DNA of 13,161 nucleotides from HXMU1420-2 sp040830545. Lineage in GTDB: Bacteria > Pseudomonadota > Alphaproteobacteria > Rhodobacterales > Rhodobacteraceae. The notes beneath the pieces are model-generated. The model saw nothing but the letters and a program-made list of their open reading frames with translations, was not told the origin of the DNA and ran no database searches. Where the stretch lies: contig JBFOMB010000210.1 in NCBI GenBank assembly GCA_040830545.1, forward strand, positions 1 to 13,161. Reading direction: 5' to 3'. Below are positions 7,092 to 13,161 of the stretch, in pieces. Both the position numbers and the translations under genes were made by a program. Each line of letters begins with the position of its first letter. Positions within the stretch are counted from its first letter, which is position 1.

Positions 7092-7118
7092 TGTGAGTTC
7101 ACGTAACCGTTACTCACA
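7092..7118. promoter_or_regulatory. Candidate operator with nested dyads in the divergent region
   Basis: TGTGAGT (7092-7098) and ACTCACA (7112-7118) form a 7-bp dyad. Inside it lie GTGA-GT-TCAC (7093-7102) and GTAAC-C-GTTAC (7103-7113). It sits 15 nt upstream of the DUF2061 start codon, in the 106-nt region between that gene and the divergent XRE regulator. Such placement suits autoregulation plus control of the desaturase operon. Binding by the adjacent regulator is inferred. Confidence 0.4.
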
Positions 7119-7143
7119 GATTCATCCGCTTCACATTCCGAAT

Positions 7144-7173
7144 TTGATTAACAATTCTCATCGTTGGTGATAA
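7144..7173 (+). promoter_or_regulatory. Weak candidate sigma-70 promoter for the XRE regulator
   Basis: TTGATT (7144-7149) and TGATAA (7168-7173) are separated by 18 nt. Transcription would begin around 7180, only a few bases before the ATG at 7184. No Shine-Dalgarno sequence lies close to that ATG, so a leaderless or near-leaderless message is plausible. The -10 match is partial. Confidence 0.28.
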
Positions 7174-7183
7174 AACCCCCCAT

Positions 7184-8044
7184 ATGGCAGTTTTGGTCGA
7201 CAAACGTGTGAGAGCATCACAGTTCCGCGCCCGACTGGGCCGCGCGATGCGCGACGGGGATGTAAATCAAAGCGCGCTGGCGCGTGCGGTCGGTGTGGAT
7301 CGCTCAACCATCTCGCAATTGCTGACGGATGAGGGCGCGCGCCTGCCGAATGCGCAGGTTGTTGGGGCCTGCGCGGCGGCTTTGGGTGTGTCGGCGGATT
7401 GGTTACTGTCCTTGTCAGACAGGCCGGAGAGCGCTGCCGATTTGTTGTCCAACAGCCTGAGCCTGACCCGCGCGCCGCGTGCTTTGGTCGATGAAAAGAT
7501 CTTTGAGTGGCACAAGGAAGCAGCCGGATACAAAATCCGCCATGTCCCCGCCGCGCTTCCCGACATGCTGAAAACGCGGGCGGTGCTGGAATGGGAATAC
7601 TCTCCTCATCTGGGCCGCACCGCGGATCAGGCGATTGGCGCATCCGAGGACCGGCTGCAATGGATGCGTGGCACGCAATCGGATTATGAAATCGCCCTGC
7701 CCATGTATGAGCTGCGCAGCTTTGCCGAAGGAACAGGGTACTATCAGGGCCTGCCGTTGGAGCCCCGGCTGGAACAGATCGACCGACTGATTGCATTGAC
7801 CGAACAGCTTTACCCGCGCCTGCGCCTGTATCTGTTCGACGCGCGGCGGGTGTACTCGGCACCGATCACGATCTTCGGGCCGCTTCTCTGCGTGGTGTAT
7901 GCCGGATCGCACTATGTCGCCTTTCGGGACCGGGACCGGATCGAAACCTTTACCGGGCATTTCGACAATCTGATCCGCGAAAGTGACCTGACAGCCCGAC
8001 ATGTGCCCGCGCATTTGCATTCACTGCGGGCCGCGTTGGTTTGA
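7184..8044 (+). CDS. XRE-family helix-turn-helix transcriptional regulator with a large C-terminal domain
   Basis: A 286-residue DNA-binding protein. Residues about 15-78 form a Cro/CI-type HTH (NQSALARAVGVDRSTISQLL followed by LGVSADWLLSLSD). The remaining 200 residues are a ligand- or partner-binding domain with no motif I can name confidently. Its RHVPAALPDML start and the later strand-rich section vaguely recall the DUF5753 domain seen after HTHs in other bacteria. The ATG at 7184 lacks a good ribosome site, and no better in-frame start was found. It is divergent from the DUF2061-desaturase-DMT operon, making it the likely local regulator, with lipid or membrane state as a possible cue (inference). 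It ends at palindromic repeat copy C. Confidence 0.83.
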   Translation: MAVLVDKRVRASQFRARLGRAMRDGDVNQSALARAVGVDRSTISQLLTDEGARLPNAQVVGACAAALGVSADWLLSLSDRPESAADLLSNSLSLTRAPRALVDEKIFEWHKEAAGYKIRHVPAALPDMLKTRAVLEWEYSPHLGRTADQAIGASEDRLQWMRGTQSDYEIALPMYELRSFAEGTGYYQGLPLEPRLEQIDRLIALTEQLYPRLRLYLFDARRVYSAPITIFGPLLCVVYAGSHYVAFRDRDRIETFTGHFDNLIRESDLTARHVPAHLHSLRAALV

Positions 8045-8057
8045 TATTCTGGGCATG

Positions 8058-8084
8058 GAGGCCCGGATCAGGTCCGGGGCTGCG
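8058..8084 (+). repeat. Palindromic repeat copy C between convergent genes (possible bidirectional terminator)
   Basis: Stem CCCGGA (8062-8067) / TCCGGG (8073-8078) has loop TCAGG and the same flanks as copy B (GAGG before, GGGGCTGCG after). The inner pair is A:T where copy B has G:C, a compensatory change, and one C is missing from the left arm. It lies between the stops of the XRE regulator and the convergent SDR gene. Confidence 0.68.
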
Positions 8085-8096
8085 TCCGCGTTTGCC

Positions 8097-8855
8097 TCAG
8101 AACTTCGGATCCGGGTTAACTGTGTGACCGTCCACGGCGATGACCTGACCAGAGATTAGCCGTGCGGCGTCAGAAGCGAGGAACACGGCCATGGCCGCGA
8201 TGTCGCGTGCCTCAACAAAGCTGCCCATGGAAGTGCCCGAGGCGTAACCGGCATAAACCTGGTCCCGGGTCATCCCCTTGGCCGCCGCTTCGCGTTCCAG
8301 TACACCTTCCATGCGAGGCCCTTCGACAGCGCCGGGGCAGATGGCGTTGGCGCGGATGCCAAAGGGCCCCAACTCCATTGCCAGTGTTTTCATCAAACCG
8401 ATCACCGCCCATTTCGCCGCTGCATAAGGCGCGCGGTATGGGTAGCCGTGTTGGCCGGCCGTCGAGGACGTCACGATGATCGCACCACTGCCTTGCGCCT
8501 TCATCATCGGGGTCGCGTGTTTTGCACTCAGGAACGCACCGTCGAGGTTCACGGCCAGACAGGCGCGCCAATCCTGCAGATCAACATCCTCGATGGCTGC
8601 TGTCGGCCCCGCAATCCCAGCATTGGCGCAAAGCGTGTCGAGACCGCCCCACTCCCTTTGCACCACTGCAAAAAGCGCGGCGACTGCGGTTTCGTCTGTC
8701 ACATCCAGCCGGGTCCGTCGCCATTCCTCTGGGCAAGACGCCAGTGCCGCCTCGTCCACATCTGCCACCCAGACCCGCGCGCCCGCCTCGGAAAATGCTT
8801 CGGCCTTGGCACGACCGATGCCAGAGGCACCGGCCGTGATCAGAACGCGATTCAT
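8097..8855 (-). CDS. SDR family NAD-dependent oxidoreductase of the carnitine locus
   Basis: A 252-residue classical short-chain dehydrogenase. The dinucleotide motif TAGASGIG is at 7-14, NAG at 78-80, and catalytic Ser131, Tyr144 and Lys148 form the S-Y-x3-K set, with Asn103 completing the tetrad. Asp32 at the end of the second strand (VADVD) favours NAD over NADP. The C-terminal half has the PG-x-V lid region (ICPGAVEGP). Its ATG overlaps the stop of the carnitine dehydrogenase gene (ATGA), so it belongs to that operon. The length (about 26 kDa) and position make D-carnitine dehydrogenase or another carnitine-related oxidation a candidate, but sequence alone does not give the substrate. A role on another hydroxy-acid intermediate is equally possible. 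Confidence 0.87.
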   Translation of the reverse strand: MNRVLITAGASGIGRAKAEAFSEAGARVWVADVDEAALASCPEEWRRTRLDVTDETAVAALFAVVQREWGGLDTLCANAGIAGPTAAIEDVDLQDWRACLAVNLDGAFLSAKHATPMMKAQGSGAIIVTSSTAGQHGYPYRAPYAAAKWAVIGLMKTLAMELGPFGIRANAICPGAVEGPRMEGVLEREAAAKGMTRDQVYAGYASGTSMGSFVEARDIAAMAVFLASDAARLISGQVIAVDGHTVNPDPKF

Positions 8856-10327
8856 GCGGGTTTCCGGATCGCGTTGCCGGCACCGTCCGGATAGGGCAAC
8901 GCTGCCTGTGCTTCGGTGATACGGGCCATGTTTGCCTCGATCTCGGCAGACGGGGCAGAAGGGCGGCGGGTTTCCAGGCTGACATGCAGCAGGAAGTGTT
9001 CGCCCGTAGCGAGCAAGCGGTCACTTTCGTACATGGAATGGAACAGGTGCAGCTTCTTGCCCTGACCCAGCAGCAGCTGGGTACGCACCTCGATCCGCGC
9101 GCCTGCGTGGCATTCGTCGATGTGTCGAATATGGGTTTCGGCCGTGAAATAGCTGCCGCCGGACGCGATGTAGTCCTGATTGCAGCCCATGATCTCCATG
9201 AACCGGTCGGTGGATTGCGCGAAGGCGTCCAGATAACGCGATTCAGTCATGTGGCCGTTGTAGTCGGTCCAATCCAGCGGCACAGCGCGGCGCAAGGTTG
9301 GGATCGGCTGGGACAGATCGCCGATCTCGTCAATCGAGGCCGACAGTACTGTGCCCTGCGCCGTCGCGCGGTCATGGGCGTTCAGAAGCGCCCCGGCCCC
9401 ATAATCCTGCGCCTTCAACGCGCGCATCATGGCCACGAGGTTGTTGTCGCGAATGCGCTCCAGTTCGCGGATGGAATATTGGCCCGACTGCGCGTCAGAC
9501 TGGTCAGCGATCAAATCAACCAACTCGTCCGTGAAATCCGGTACATCCATCAGCTTGGTCCAGGGCCATTTCAACGCCGGGCCGAACTGCGCCATGAAAT
9601 GCCGCATGCCTGCCTCGCCACCGGCAACACGGTAGGTTTCGAACAGGCCCATCTGTGCCCAGCGGATGCCAAAACCATAGCGGATCGCATCGTCGATTTC
9701 CTCGGTCGTGGCGATGCCGTCCTTGACCAGCCACAGCGCCTCGCGCCAGACAGCTTCCAAGAAGCGGTCGGCGATATGCGCGTCGATCTCTTTCTTCACA
9801 TGCAGGGGATACATGCCGATGGCGCTGATGATCTCTTTGGCCTGCGCGATGGTGTCCGTGCTGTTGGCGTCCGTGGTCACCAGTTCGATCAACGGCAGTA
9901 GATAGACCGGATTGAACGGGTGCGTCACCACGATCTGCCCCGGACGCGCGGCGCTGTCCTGCAATTCACTGGGTTTGAAGCCAGAGGTGGAGGAGCCGAT
10001 GATTGCATCCCCGGACGCGGCGGCCTGCAATTGCGCGTAAACCTTCAGCTTCAGGTCCAGCCGCTCGGGCACACTTTCCTGAATCCAGCTGGCGCCGTCC
10101 ACAGCATCCTCGATCGTGTCGTGGAAGCTCAAGCGCCCCTCAGCGGGCAGATCCACGTTGCTAAGACCCGGCAGTGAACGGCGCGCGTTGTCCAGCACTT
10201 CGCCAATCTTGCGCTCGGCCTCGGGGTCCGGGTCGAACACGCGTACGTTCCAGCCGCTCAGCAGGAATCGCGCGGCCCAGCCGCCCCCGATCACGCCGCC
10301 GCCGACGATGGTTGCTGTGTTGGTCAT
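8852..10327 (-). CDS. lcdH: L-carnitine dehydrogenase fused to betainyl-CoA thioesterase
   Basis: A 491-residue bifunctional enzyme. Residues about 1-320 are a 3-hydroxyacyl-CoA-dehydrogenase-type NAD enzyme, with Rossmann motif GGGVIGGGWAARF (9-21), catalytic His136 in THPFNP and its partner Glu148. The stretch HIADRFLEAVWREALWLVKD (184-203) is typical of carnitine dehydrogenases rather than fatty-acid enzymes. Residues about 345-460 are a hot-dog thioesterase with DWTDYNGHM (352-360). The N-terminal part would oxidise L-carnitine to 3-dehydrocarnitine. The C-terminal part would hydrolyse betainyl-CoA, made by BKACE, to glycine betaine. These are separate proteins (CdhA, CdhB) in Pseudomonas; the fused form is known in rhizobia and relatives. 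The ATG at 10325-10327 has AAGGA upstream and gives the expected Rossmann start; a longer frame is not supported. The SDR gene follows with a 4-nt overlap. Confidence 0.9.
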   Translation of the reverse strand: MTNTATIVGGGVIGGGWAARFLLSGWNVRVFDPDPEAERKIGEVLDNARRSLPGLSNVDLPAEGRLSFHDTIEDAVDGASWIQESVPERLDLKLKVYAQLQAAASGDAIIGSSTSGFKPSELQDSAARPGQIVVTHPFNPVYLLPLIELVTTDANSTDTIAQAKEIISAIGMYPLHVKKEIDAHIADRFLEAVWREALWLVKDGIATTEEIDDAIRYGFGIRWAQMGLFETYRVAGGEAGMRHFMAQFGPALKWPWTKLMDVPDFTDELVDLIADQSDAQSGQYSIRELERIRDNNLVAMMRALKAQDYGAGALLNAHDRATAQGTVLSASIDEIGDLSQPIPTLRRAVPLDWTDYNGHMTESRYLDAFAQSTDRFMEIMGCNQDYIASGGSYFTAETHIRHIDECHAGARIEVRTQLLLGQGKKLHLFHSMYESDRLLATGEHFLLHVSLETRRPSAPSAEIEANMARITEAQAALPYPDGAGNAIRKPA

Positions 10328-10387
10328 GTGTCTGGTCCTTTTATGCAGGGCGCACGCCGTAAATGACGGGTGAAGAAAGCGCAGGAA

Positions 10388-10401
10388 CCGGGTCGAGCCC
10401 G
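10388..10401. repeat. Possible degenerate fourth copy of the palindromic repeat core
   Basis: CCGGGTCGAGCCCG matches the repeat core CCGGGTC-[A]-[AG]GCCCG at all but one position and is followed by GCGG. The outer stem pairs are lost. Unlike copies A-C it lies in a divergent intergenic region, between carnitine dehydrogenase and DUF1203. It may be chance in GC-rich DNA. Confidence 0.3.
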
Positions 10402-10442
10402 CGGCGCGCATGGGCAAATGTGCCGGAAAAAGGAGAGCACAG

Positions 10443-10904
10443 ATGCAGATCAAATTTGTTGGATTGCCGAGTGAAACCGTGGCGCAGATCAAACGGCGCG
10501 ATACGTACGGCCATGAACCGGACCGCGAGGTGTCGGGGGGCGACGGATACCCCTGCCGCCACTGCCTGCAGGAAACGCCCCATGGCGAGGATTACCTGAT
10601 CCTGGCACACCGCCCGTTTGAAGGCTTGAATGCCTATACCGAAACCGGCCCGATTTTCCTGTGTGCACAGGATTGCGGACCTTACACGCCATCGTCCGAG
10701 ATGCCGCCGATCCTGAAAGCGCCGCAGTTCCTTGTACGCGGCTACACGGCAGATGAACGCATTCGCTACGGCACGGGCAAGGTTGTGGAAACGGCGCAAA
10801 TCCCCGACTATGCCGCTGGACTGCTGTCGAACCCCGACATCGCCTTTGTCGACGTGCGCAGCGCATCCAACAACTGTTACCAGTGCCGGATTGTGCGTGC
10901 CTGA
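10443..10904 (+). CDS. DUF1203 domain-containing protein
   Basis: A 153-residue, probably cytoplasmic protein. It shows the conserved DUF1203 features: PCRHCLQ (Cys38, Cys41), the HRPFEGLNAYTETGPIFLC block, further cysteines at 74 and 78, and a closing NNCYQCRIVRA (Cys145, Cys148). Six cysteines in three close pairs suggest metal binding or redox activity, but the family's function is unknown. The ATG at 10443 has AGGAG 7 nt upstream; an ATG 33 nt earlier is not preceded by a ribosome site. It is transcribed opposite to the carnitine genes and physically separates BKACE and the small exported protein from the carnitine dehydrogenase. No functional link with carnitine is visible. Confidence 0.85.
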   Translation: MQIKFVGLPSETVAQIKRRDTYGHEPDREVSGGDGYPCRHCLQETPHGEDYLILAHRPFEGLNAYTETGPIFLCAQDCGPYTPSSEMPPILKAPQFLVRGYTADERIRYGTGKVVETAQIPDYAAGLLSNPDIAFVDVRSASNNCYQCRIVRA

Positions 10905-10921
10905 ATAGGAACCCACCACGC

Positions 10922-10942
10922 GGGGCGTCATCGCGACGCCTC
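10922..10942. terminator. Hairpin at the DUF1203 / exported-protein convergent junction
   Basis: GGGGCGTC (10922-10929) pairs with GACGCCTC (10935-10942) over a 5-nt loop, with one G:T pair. It overlaps the stop codon of the minus-strand gene and starts 17 nt after the DUF1203 stop. It does not belong to the repeat family of copies A-C, and no T-run follows, so terminator function is tentative. Confidence 0.38.
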
Positions 10943-11293
10943 GCACCGGACCAGATCATGGACCAGCCCGTCTTTGGTCAGGATCATCAGCCGGTCATGC
11001 GGTGTCAGCATGAAAATCTGCGACTCGGAATAGGCAAACCCAGCATCCAGACAGTCGATGTCCAGAATCCAGCTTTGGCCCACGCCCGTCTCGCGCACGT
11101 CGCGAACCTCACAGCTCCATTCAACGCCGAACAACCCGTCTCGCCCGAACCAGTCCGGGGTGCCATCCCCGACCTCTCCGGCCTGCGCACACCAACGCGC
11201 ATCAAGCGCCCAGTATCCTTCCCACGGTGGTGCGTCGCTGGCCCCGGCCAAGACCGGGGCACAGGCAAGCATCGCAGTCAGTAACCGTTTCAC
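10928..11293 (-). CDS. Small exported protein with four cysteines, unknown function
   Basis: A 121-residue protein with a signal peptide (about 1-19, MKRLLTAMLACAPVLAGAS, likely cut around AGA-SD). The mature domain is rich in Trp and Asp and holds four cysteines (35, 61, 81, 117) that could form two disulfides in the periplasm. I do not recognise the family. The start is GTG at 11291-11293, overlapping the BKACE stop as GTGA, so translation is probably coupled to BKACE and the gene belongs to the carnitine operon. Possible roles are an envelope accessory protein or an unrelated passenger; nothing in the sequence shows substrate binding. A GC-rich inverted repeat at 11241-11260 falls in the signal-peptide codons and is most simply explained by coding. 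Confidence 0.78.
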   Translation of the reverse strand: MKRLLTAMLACAPVLAGASDAPPWEGYWALDARWCAQAGEVGDGTPDWFGRDGLFGVEWSCEVRDVRETGVGQSWILDIDCLDAGFAYSESQIFMLTPHDRLMILTKDGLVHDLVRCEASR

Positions 11294-12207
11294 GCGGCTT
11301 CCGGCGCGCGCTTAGTCAGGCCCAGCTTTTCGCGCACTTCGGCGGCACCGATCACGCGGGCACCCATGTTTTCCACGATGGTCACCGCACGCTCGACCAG
11401 TTGGTCGTTGCGCGCTAGAACACCCTTGTCTAGCCACAGATTGTCTTCCAAACCGACGCGGACATTGCCGCCGGCCAGAACTGCCGCCGCAGCGTACGCC
11501 ATCTGGTTGCGACCCAGCGAGAAGGCCGAGAAGGTCCAATCATCCGGCACGTTGTTGACCATGGCCATGAACGTGTTCAGGTCATCCGGTGCGCCCCACG
11601 GCACGCCCATACACAGCTGCACCAGTCCCGGGGCCTCCAGCACGCCGTCTGCAACAAGTTGCTTTGCATACCACAGGTGGCCTGTGTCAAAAGCCTCGAT
11701 CTCGGGCTTCACGCCCATGGCGGTCATCATGCGACCCATCGCCTGCAACATACCGGGCGTGTTGGTCATGACATAGTCGGCCTCGGCAAAGTTCATGGTG
11801 CCGCAATCCAGCGTGCAGATTTCCGGGCGACACTGCTTCACATGCTCGACCCGCGCCGCTGCGCCGATCATGTCGGTCCCACCCTCGTCCAGCGGCAATG
11901 GGTTTTCGGGGGACCCGAACACCATGTCCCCACCCATACCGGCCGTCAGGTTCAGCACCACGTCCACATCCGCCTCGCGAATACGCTCGGTCACTTCGCG
12001 GTAATAATCCAGATTGCGTGACGGTGCACCGGTTTCCGGGTCACGCACGTGGCAATGCACGATGGCCGCACCGGCCTTGGCCGCGTCAATCGCGCTGTTG
12101 GCGATCTGTTCGGGCGAGCGCGGCACATGCGGGCTGCGGTCCTGCGTCCCGCCAGAGCCGGTCACGGCACAGGTGATGAATACGTCGCGGTTCATGCTGA
12201 GCGGCAT
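11290..12207 (-). CDS. BKACE-family 3-dehydrocarnitine cleavage enzyme (3-dehydrocarnitine:acetyl-CoA transferase)
   Basis: A 305-residue TIM-barrel enzyme of the beta-keto acid cleavage family (DUF849). The zinc ligands H51-x-H53 (VHCHVRD) and Glu254 (VGLEDN) are present, along with the family's LDCGTMNF and the CMGVPWGAP active-site loop. In carnitine degradation the family member converts 3-dehydrocarnitine plus acetyl-CoA to betainyl-CoA plus acetoacetate; this assignment follows from the nearby carnitine dehydrogenase-thioesterase. Without that neighbour the beta-keto acid would be unclear. The ATG at 12205-12207 was chosen because AGGGAG lies 7 nt upstream; an ATG four codons later and a longer frame are less supported. 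It is the first gene of the minus-strand cluster, with its promoter expected in 12208-12357. Confidence 0.88.
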   Translation of the reverse strand: MPLSMNRDVFITCAVTGSGGTQDRSPHVPRSPEQIANSAIDAAKAGAAIVHCHVRDPETGAPSRNLDYYREVTERIREADVDVVLNLTAGMGGDMVFGSPENPLPLDEGGTDMIGAAARVEHVKQCRPEICTLDCGTMNFAEADYVMTNTPGMLQAMGRMMTAMGVKPEIEAFDTGHLWYAKQLVADGVLEAPGLVQLCMGVPWGAPDDLNTFMAMVNNVPDDWTFSAFSLGRNQMAYAAAAVLAGGNVRVGLEDNLWLDKGVLARNDQLVERAVTIVENMGARVIGAAEVREKLGLTKRAPEAA

Positions 12208-12240
12208 CTGAGCTCTCCCTCTGTTCTGGGGCATGTTTTG

Positions 12241-12303
12241 GACGAAATTTGCGGTTCAAGAAACAGGGATACGGCGCGAATTCATGCCAAAACGACAAAA
12301 TTT
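12241..12303. promoter_or_regulatory. Repeated element in the BKACE upstream region
   Basis: GACGAAATTT (12241-12250) and GACAAAATTT (12294-12303) are direct repeats with one mismatch, 53 bp apart, about five helical turns. They lie in the AT-richer gap upstream of BKACE, where a regulator of carnitine genes could bind. No -10/-35 pair stands out, and the match could be chance. Confidence 0.25.
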
Positions 12304-12313
12304 CAAACTTGCA

Positions 12314-12360
12314 TAAGCCGGGCAGTAGCTGAGCTTTTCCCACTCCTGCCTGTCGGCTTA
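12314..12360 (-). terminator. Hairpin at the end of the ABC permease gene
   Basis: TAAGCCG plus GGCAG (12314-12325) pair with CTGCC and CGGCTTA (12346-12350 and 12354-12360), leaving a 3-nt bulge and a 20-nt loop. The arm includes the permease TAA stop. On the minus strand it is followed within about 15 nt by TTTGAAATTTTG, a loosely T-rich stretch. A factor-independent terminator is plausible but imperfect. Confidence 0.4.
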
Positions 12361-13161
12361 TTCCTGCGCGCGCAGAATACGCGCAGGCCGCACGGCAAGC
12401 GGTCGCCAGGCGAATCCCAGATTCGCCAGCAACGTGGCCCCAACCCCGCCCAGGATGATCACCGCGACCGAGGACCAGATAACAGTGTAATCGGTTTCAA
12501 AGATAAATCGGGCCACGGCCCAGCCGCCCACGATCCCGGCCACCAAGGCTACGGCCCCCGCAAACGCGCCTAGCAGGGCTGCACGCAGGGCAAAACTCCA
12601 AAGGATTTTCCGACGTGGTGCGCCCAGCGTTTTCAACAACGCGCCCTCATGCGCACGCGCGCGTTCGCCTGCTGCTGCTGCGCCGATCAGAACAAGGAAC
12701 CCAGTCAACAGCGTTGCCGCCGCGCCCCATGCGGTTGCCGAGGCCAAACCGGCCAACAGCCCTGCCACCCGGTCGATGGCATCACGCACCCGGATCGCGG
12801 TGATGTTGGGATAGGCGCCGGCAAGGTCGCGCAGGATAGCGGCCTCGGACTGCGGCTCCGCATATACGGTCGCGATAAAACTATGCGGCGCACCCGCCAG
12901 TGCGCCTGGGTTCATCGACAGGATGAAGCCGATCCCGGCGGTCGAAAAATCCACCTCACGAAAGCTGGCGATGGTCGCGGTGATGTCGCGGCCAAGGATG
13001 TTGAGGGTCAGTTCATCACCCATTTTCACCCCCATCTCCGCCGCTCCCCCAGCCGCGAAACTGACCAAAGGCGGGCCGTCATATCCTTCGGGCCACCATT
13101 CGCCCGCCGTGATCGTGGTATTGTCCGGTTTCAGCCCGGAATAGGTGATGCCTCGGTCCCC
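12358..13161 (-). CDS. ABC transporter permease, FtsX/YbbP type (C-terminal part, cut by window end)
   Basis: The last 267 residues of a large inner-membrane permease are visible; the frame is open to the window edge. An extracytoplasmic portion (roughly the first 135 visible residues, with EVDF before a stretch ending NPGAL) is followed by three or four membrane helices, including AATLLTGFLVLIGAAAAGE. Then come the cytoplasmic coupling segment REHEGALLKTLG-like (here RAHEGALLKTLGAPRRKIL) and a final PLAVRPARILRAQE. This is the FtsX domain of YbbP-like permeases, which with an ATPase of the LolD/YbbA type extract lipids or lipoprotein-like substrates. The partner genes are outside the window. 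A TTG codon at 13066-13068 is not a real start, since homologous sequence continues upstream. Confidence 0.87.
   Translation of the reverse strand, partial: GDRGITYSGLKPDNTTITAGEWWPEGYDGPPLVSFAAGGAAEMGVKMGDELTLNILGRDITATIASFREVDFSTAGIGFILSMNPGALAGAPHSFIATVYAEPQSEAAILRDLAGAYPNITAIRVRDAIDRVAGLLAGLASATAWGAAATLLTGFLVLIGAAAAGERARAHEGALLKTLGAPRRKILWSFALRAALLGAFAGAVALVAGIVGGWAVARFIFETDYTVIWSSVAVIILGGVGATLLANLGFAWRPLAVRPARILRAQE

Noticed and set aside
7144..7157. FNR-like TTGAT-N4 half-site
   Set aside because: The second half reads AATTC instead of ATCAA, so only one half matches.
8984..9901. 305-codon plus-strand open frame opposite the carnitine dehydrogenase
   Set aside because: The opposite strand encodes a clear two-domain enzyme across the whole stretch; the antisense translation shows no recognisable motif.
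10341..10946. Minus-strand frame opposite DUF1203 that would bridge the carnitine genes
   Set aside because: DUF1203 has conserved motifs and a good ribosome site; the antisense frame has neither.
11241..11260. GCCCCGG/CCGGGGC inverted repeat
   Set aside because: It lies within signal-peptide codons, has a different loop from copies A-C and lacks their flanks; coding constraint and GC content explain it.

Overview
The window reads as chromosomal DNA of an alphaproteobacterium of the Rhodobacterales (Roseobacter group). This rests on GC-rich coding sequence, recognisable protein families (PleD-like cyclase, DUF983-NUDIX pair, DUF2061-desaturase pair, fused carnitine dehydrogenase-thioesterase) and short CCGGGTCAGGCCCGG-type palindromes. 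No identity search was possible, so the assignment is by protein recognition only. No rRNA, tRNA, CRISPR array, insertion sequence or phage gene was seen. The window is densely coded; the largest gap is about 200 nt.

Region 1 (1-1574): the start of a divergent small gene (DUF3572-like, cut by the window edge) and a PleD-type diguanylate cyclase. Its first receiver domain has lost the phosphorylation site and its inhibitory I-site has lost the arginine. Region 2 (1641-3615, minus strand): a four-gene operon in the order exported four-EF-hand protein, ECF sigma factor, small single-pass membrane protein (likely sigma regulator), CpxP/heavy-metal-sensor-like membrane protein. It looks like a self-contained envelope or metal/calcium stress unit. 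Region 3 (3822-4987, plus): DUF983 zinc-ribbon membrane protein translationally coupled to a NUDIX hydrolase.

Region 4 (5053-8044): a minus-strand operon of DUF2061 protein, membrane fatty-acid-desaturase-family enzyme and DMT/EamA transporter. An XRE-type regulator is transcribed divergently from it across a 106-nt intergenic region containing dyads. Region 5 (8097-12207): a carnitine catabolism locus on the minus strand, with BKACE (3-dehydrocarnitine cleavage), a small exported cysteine-containing protein, L-carnitine dehydrogenase fused to a betainyl-CoA thioesterase, and an SDR dehydrogenase. The predicted route is L-carnitine to 3-dehydrocarnitine, then with acetyl-CoA to betainyl-CoA plus acetoacetate, then to glycine betaine. 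A DUF1203 gene on the opposite strand splits the locus. Region 6 (12358-13161): the C-terminal part of an FtsX/YbbP-type ABC permease, cut by the window end.

The most striking non-coding signal is a family of 27-29-nt palindromes. One copy sits exactly between each of three convergent gene pairs, and their stems differ by compensatory base changes, which suggests bidirectional terminators or a domesticated repeat. I found no convincing wholly new defence-like system. The best candidates for new biology are the EF-hand/ECF operon and the XRE-controlled desaturase operon.
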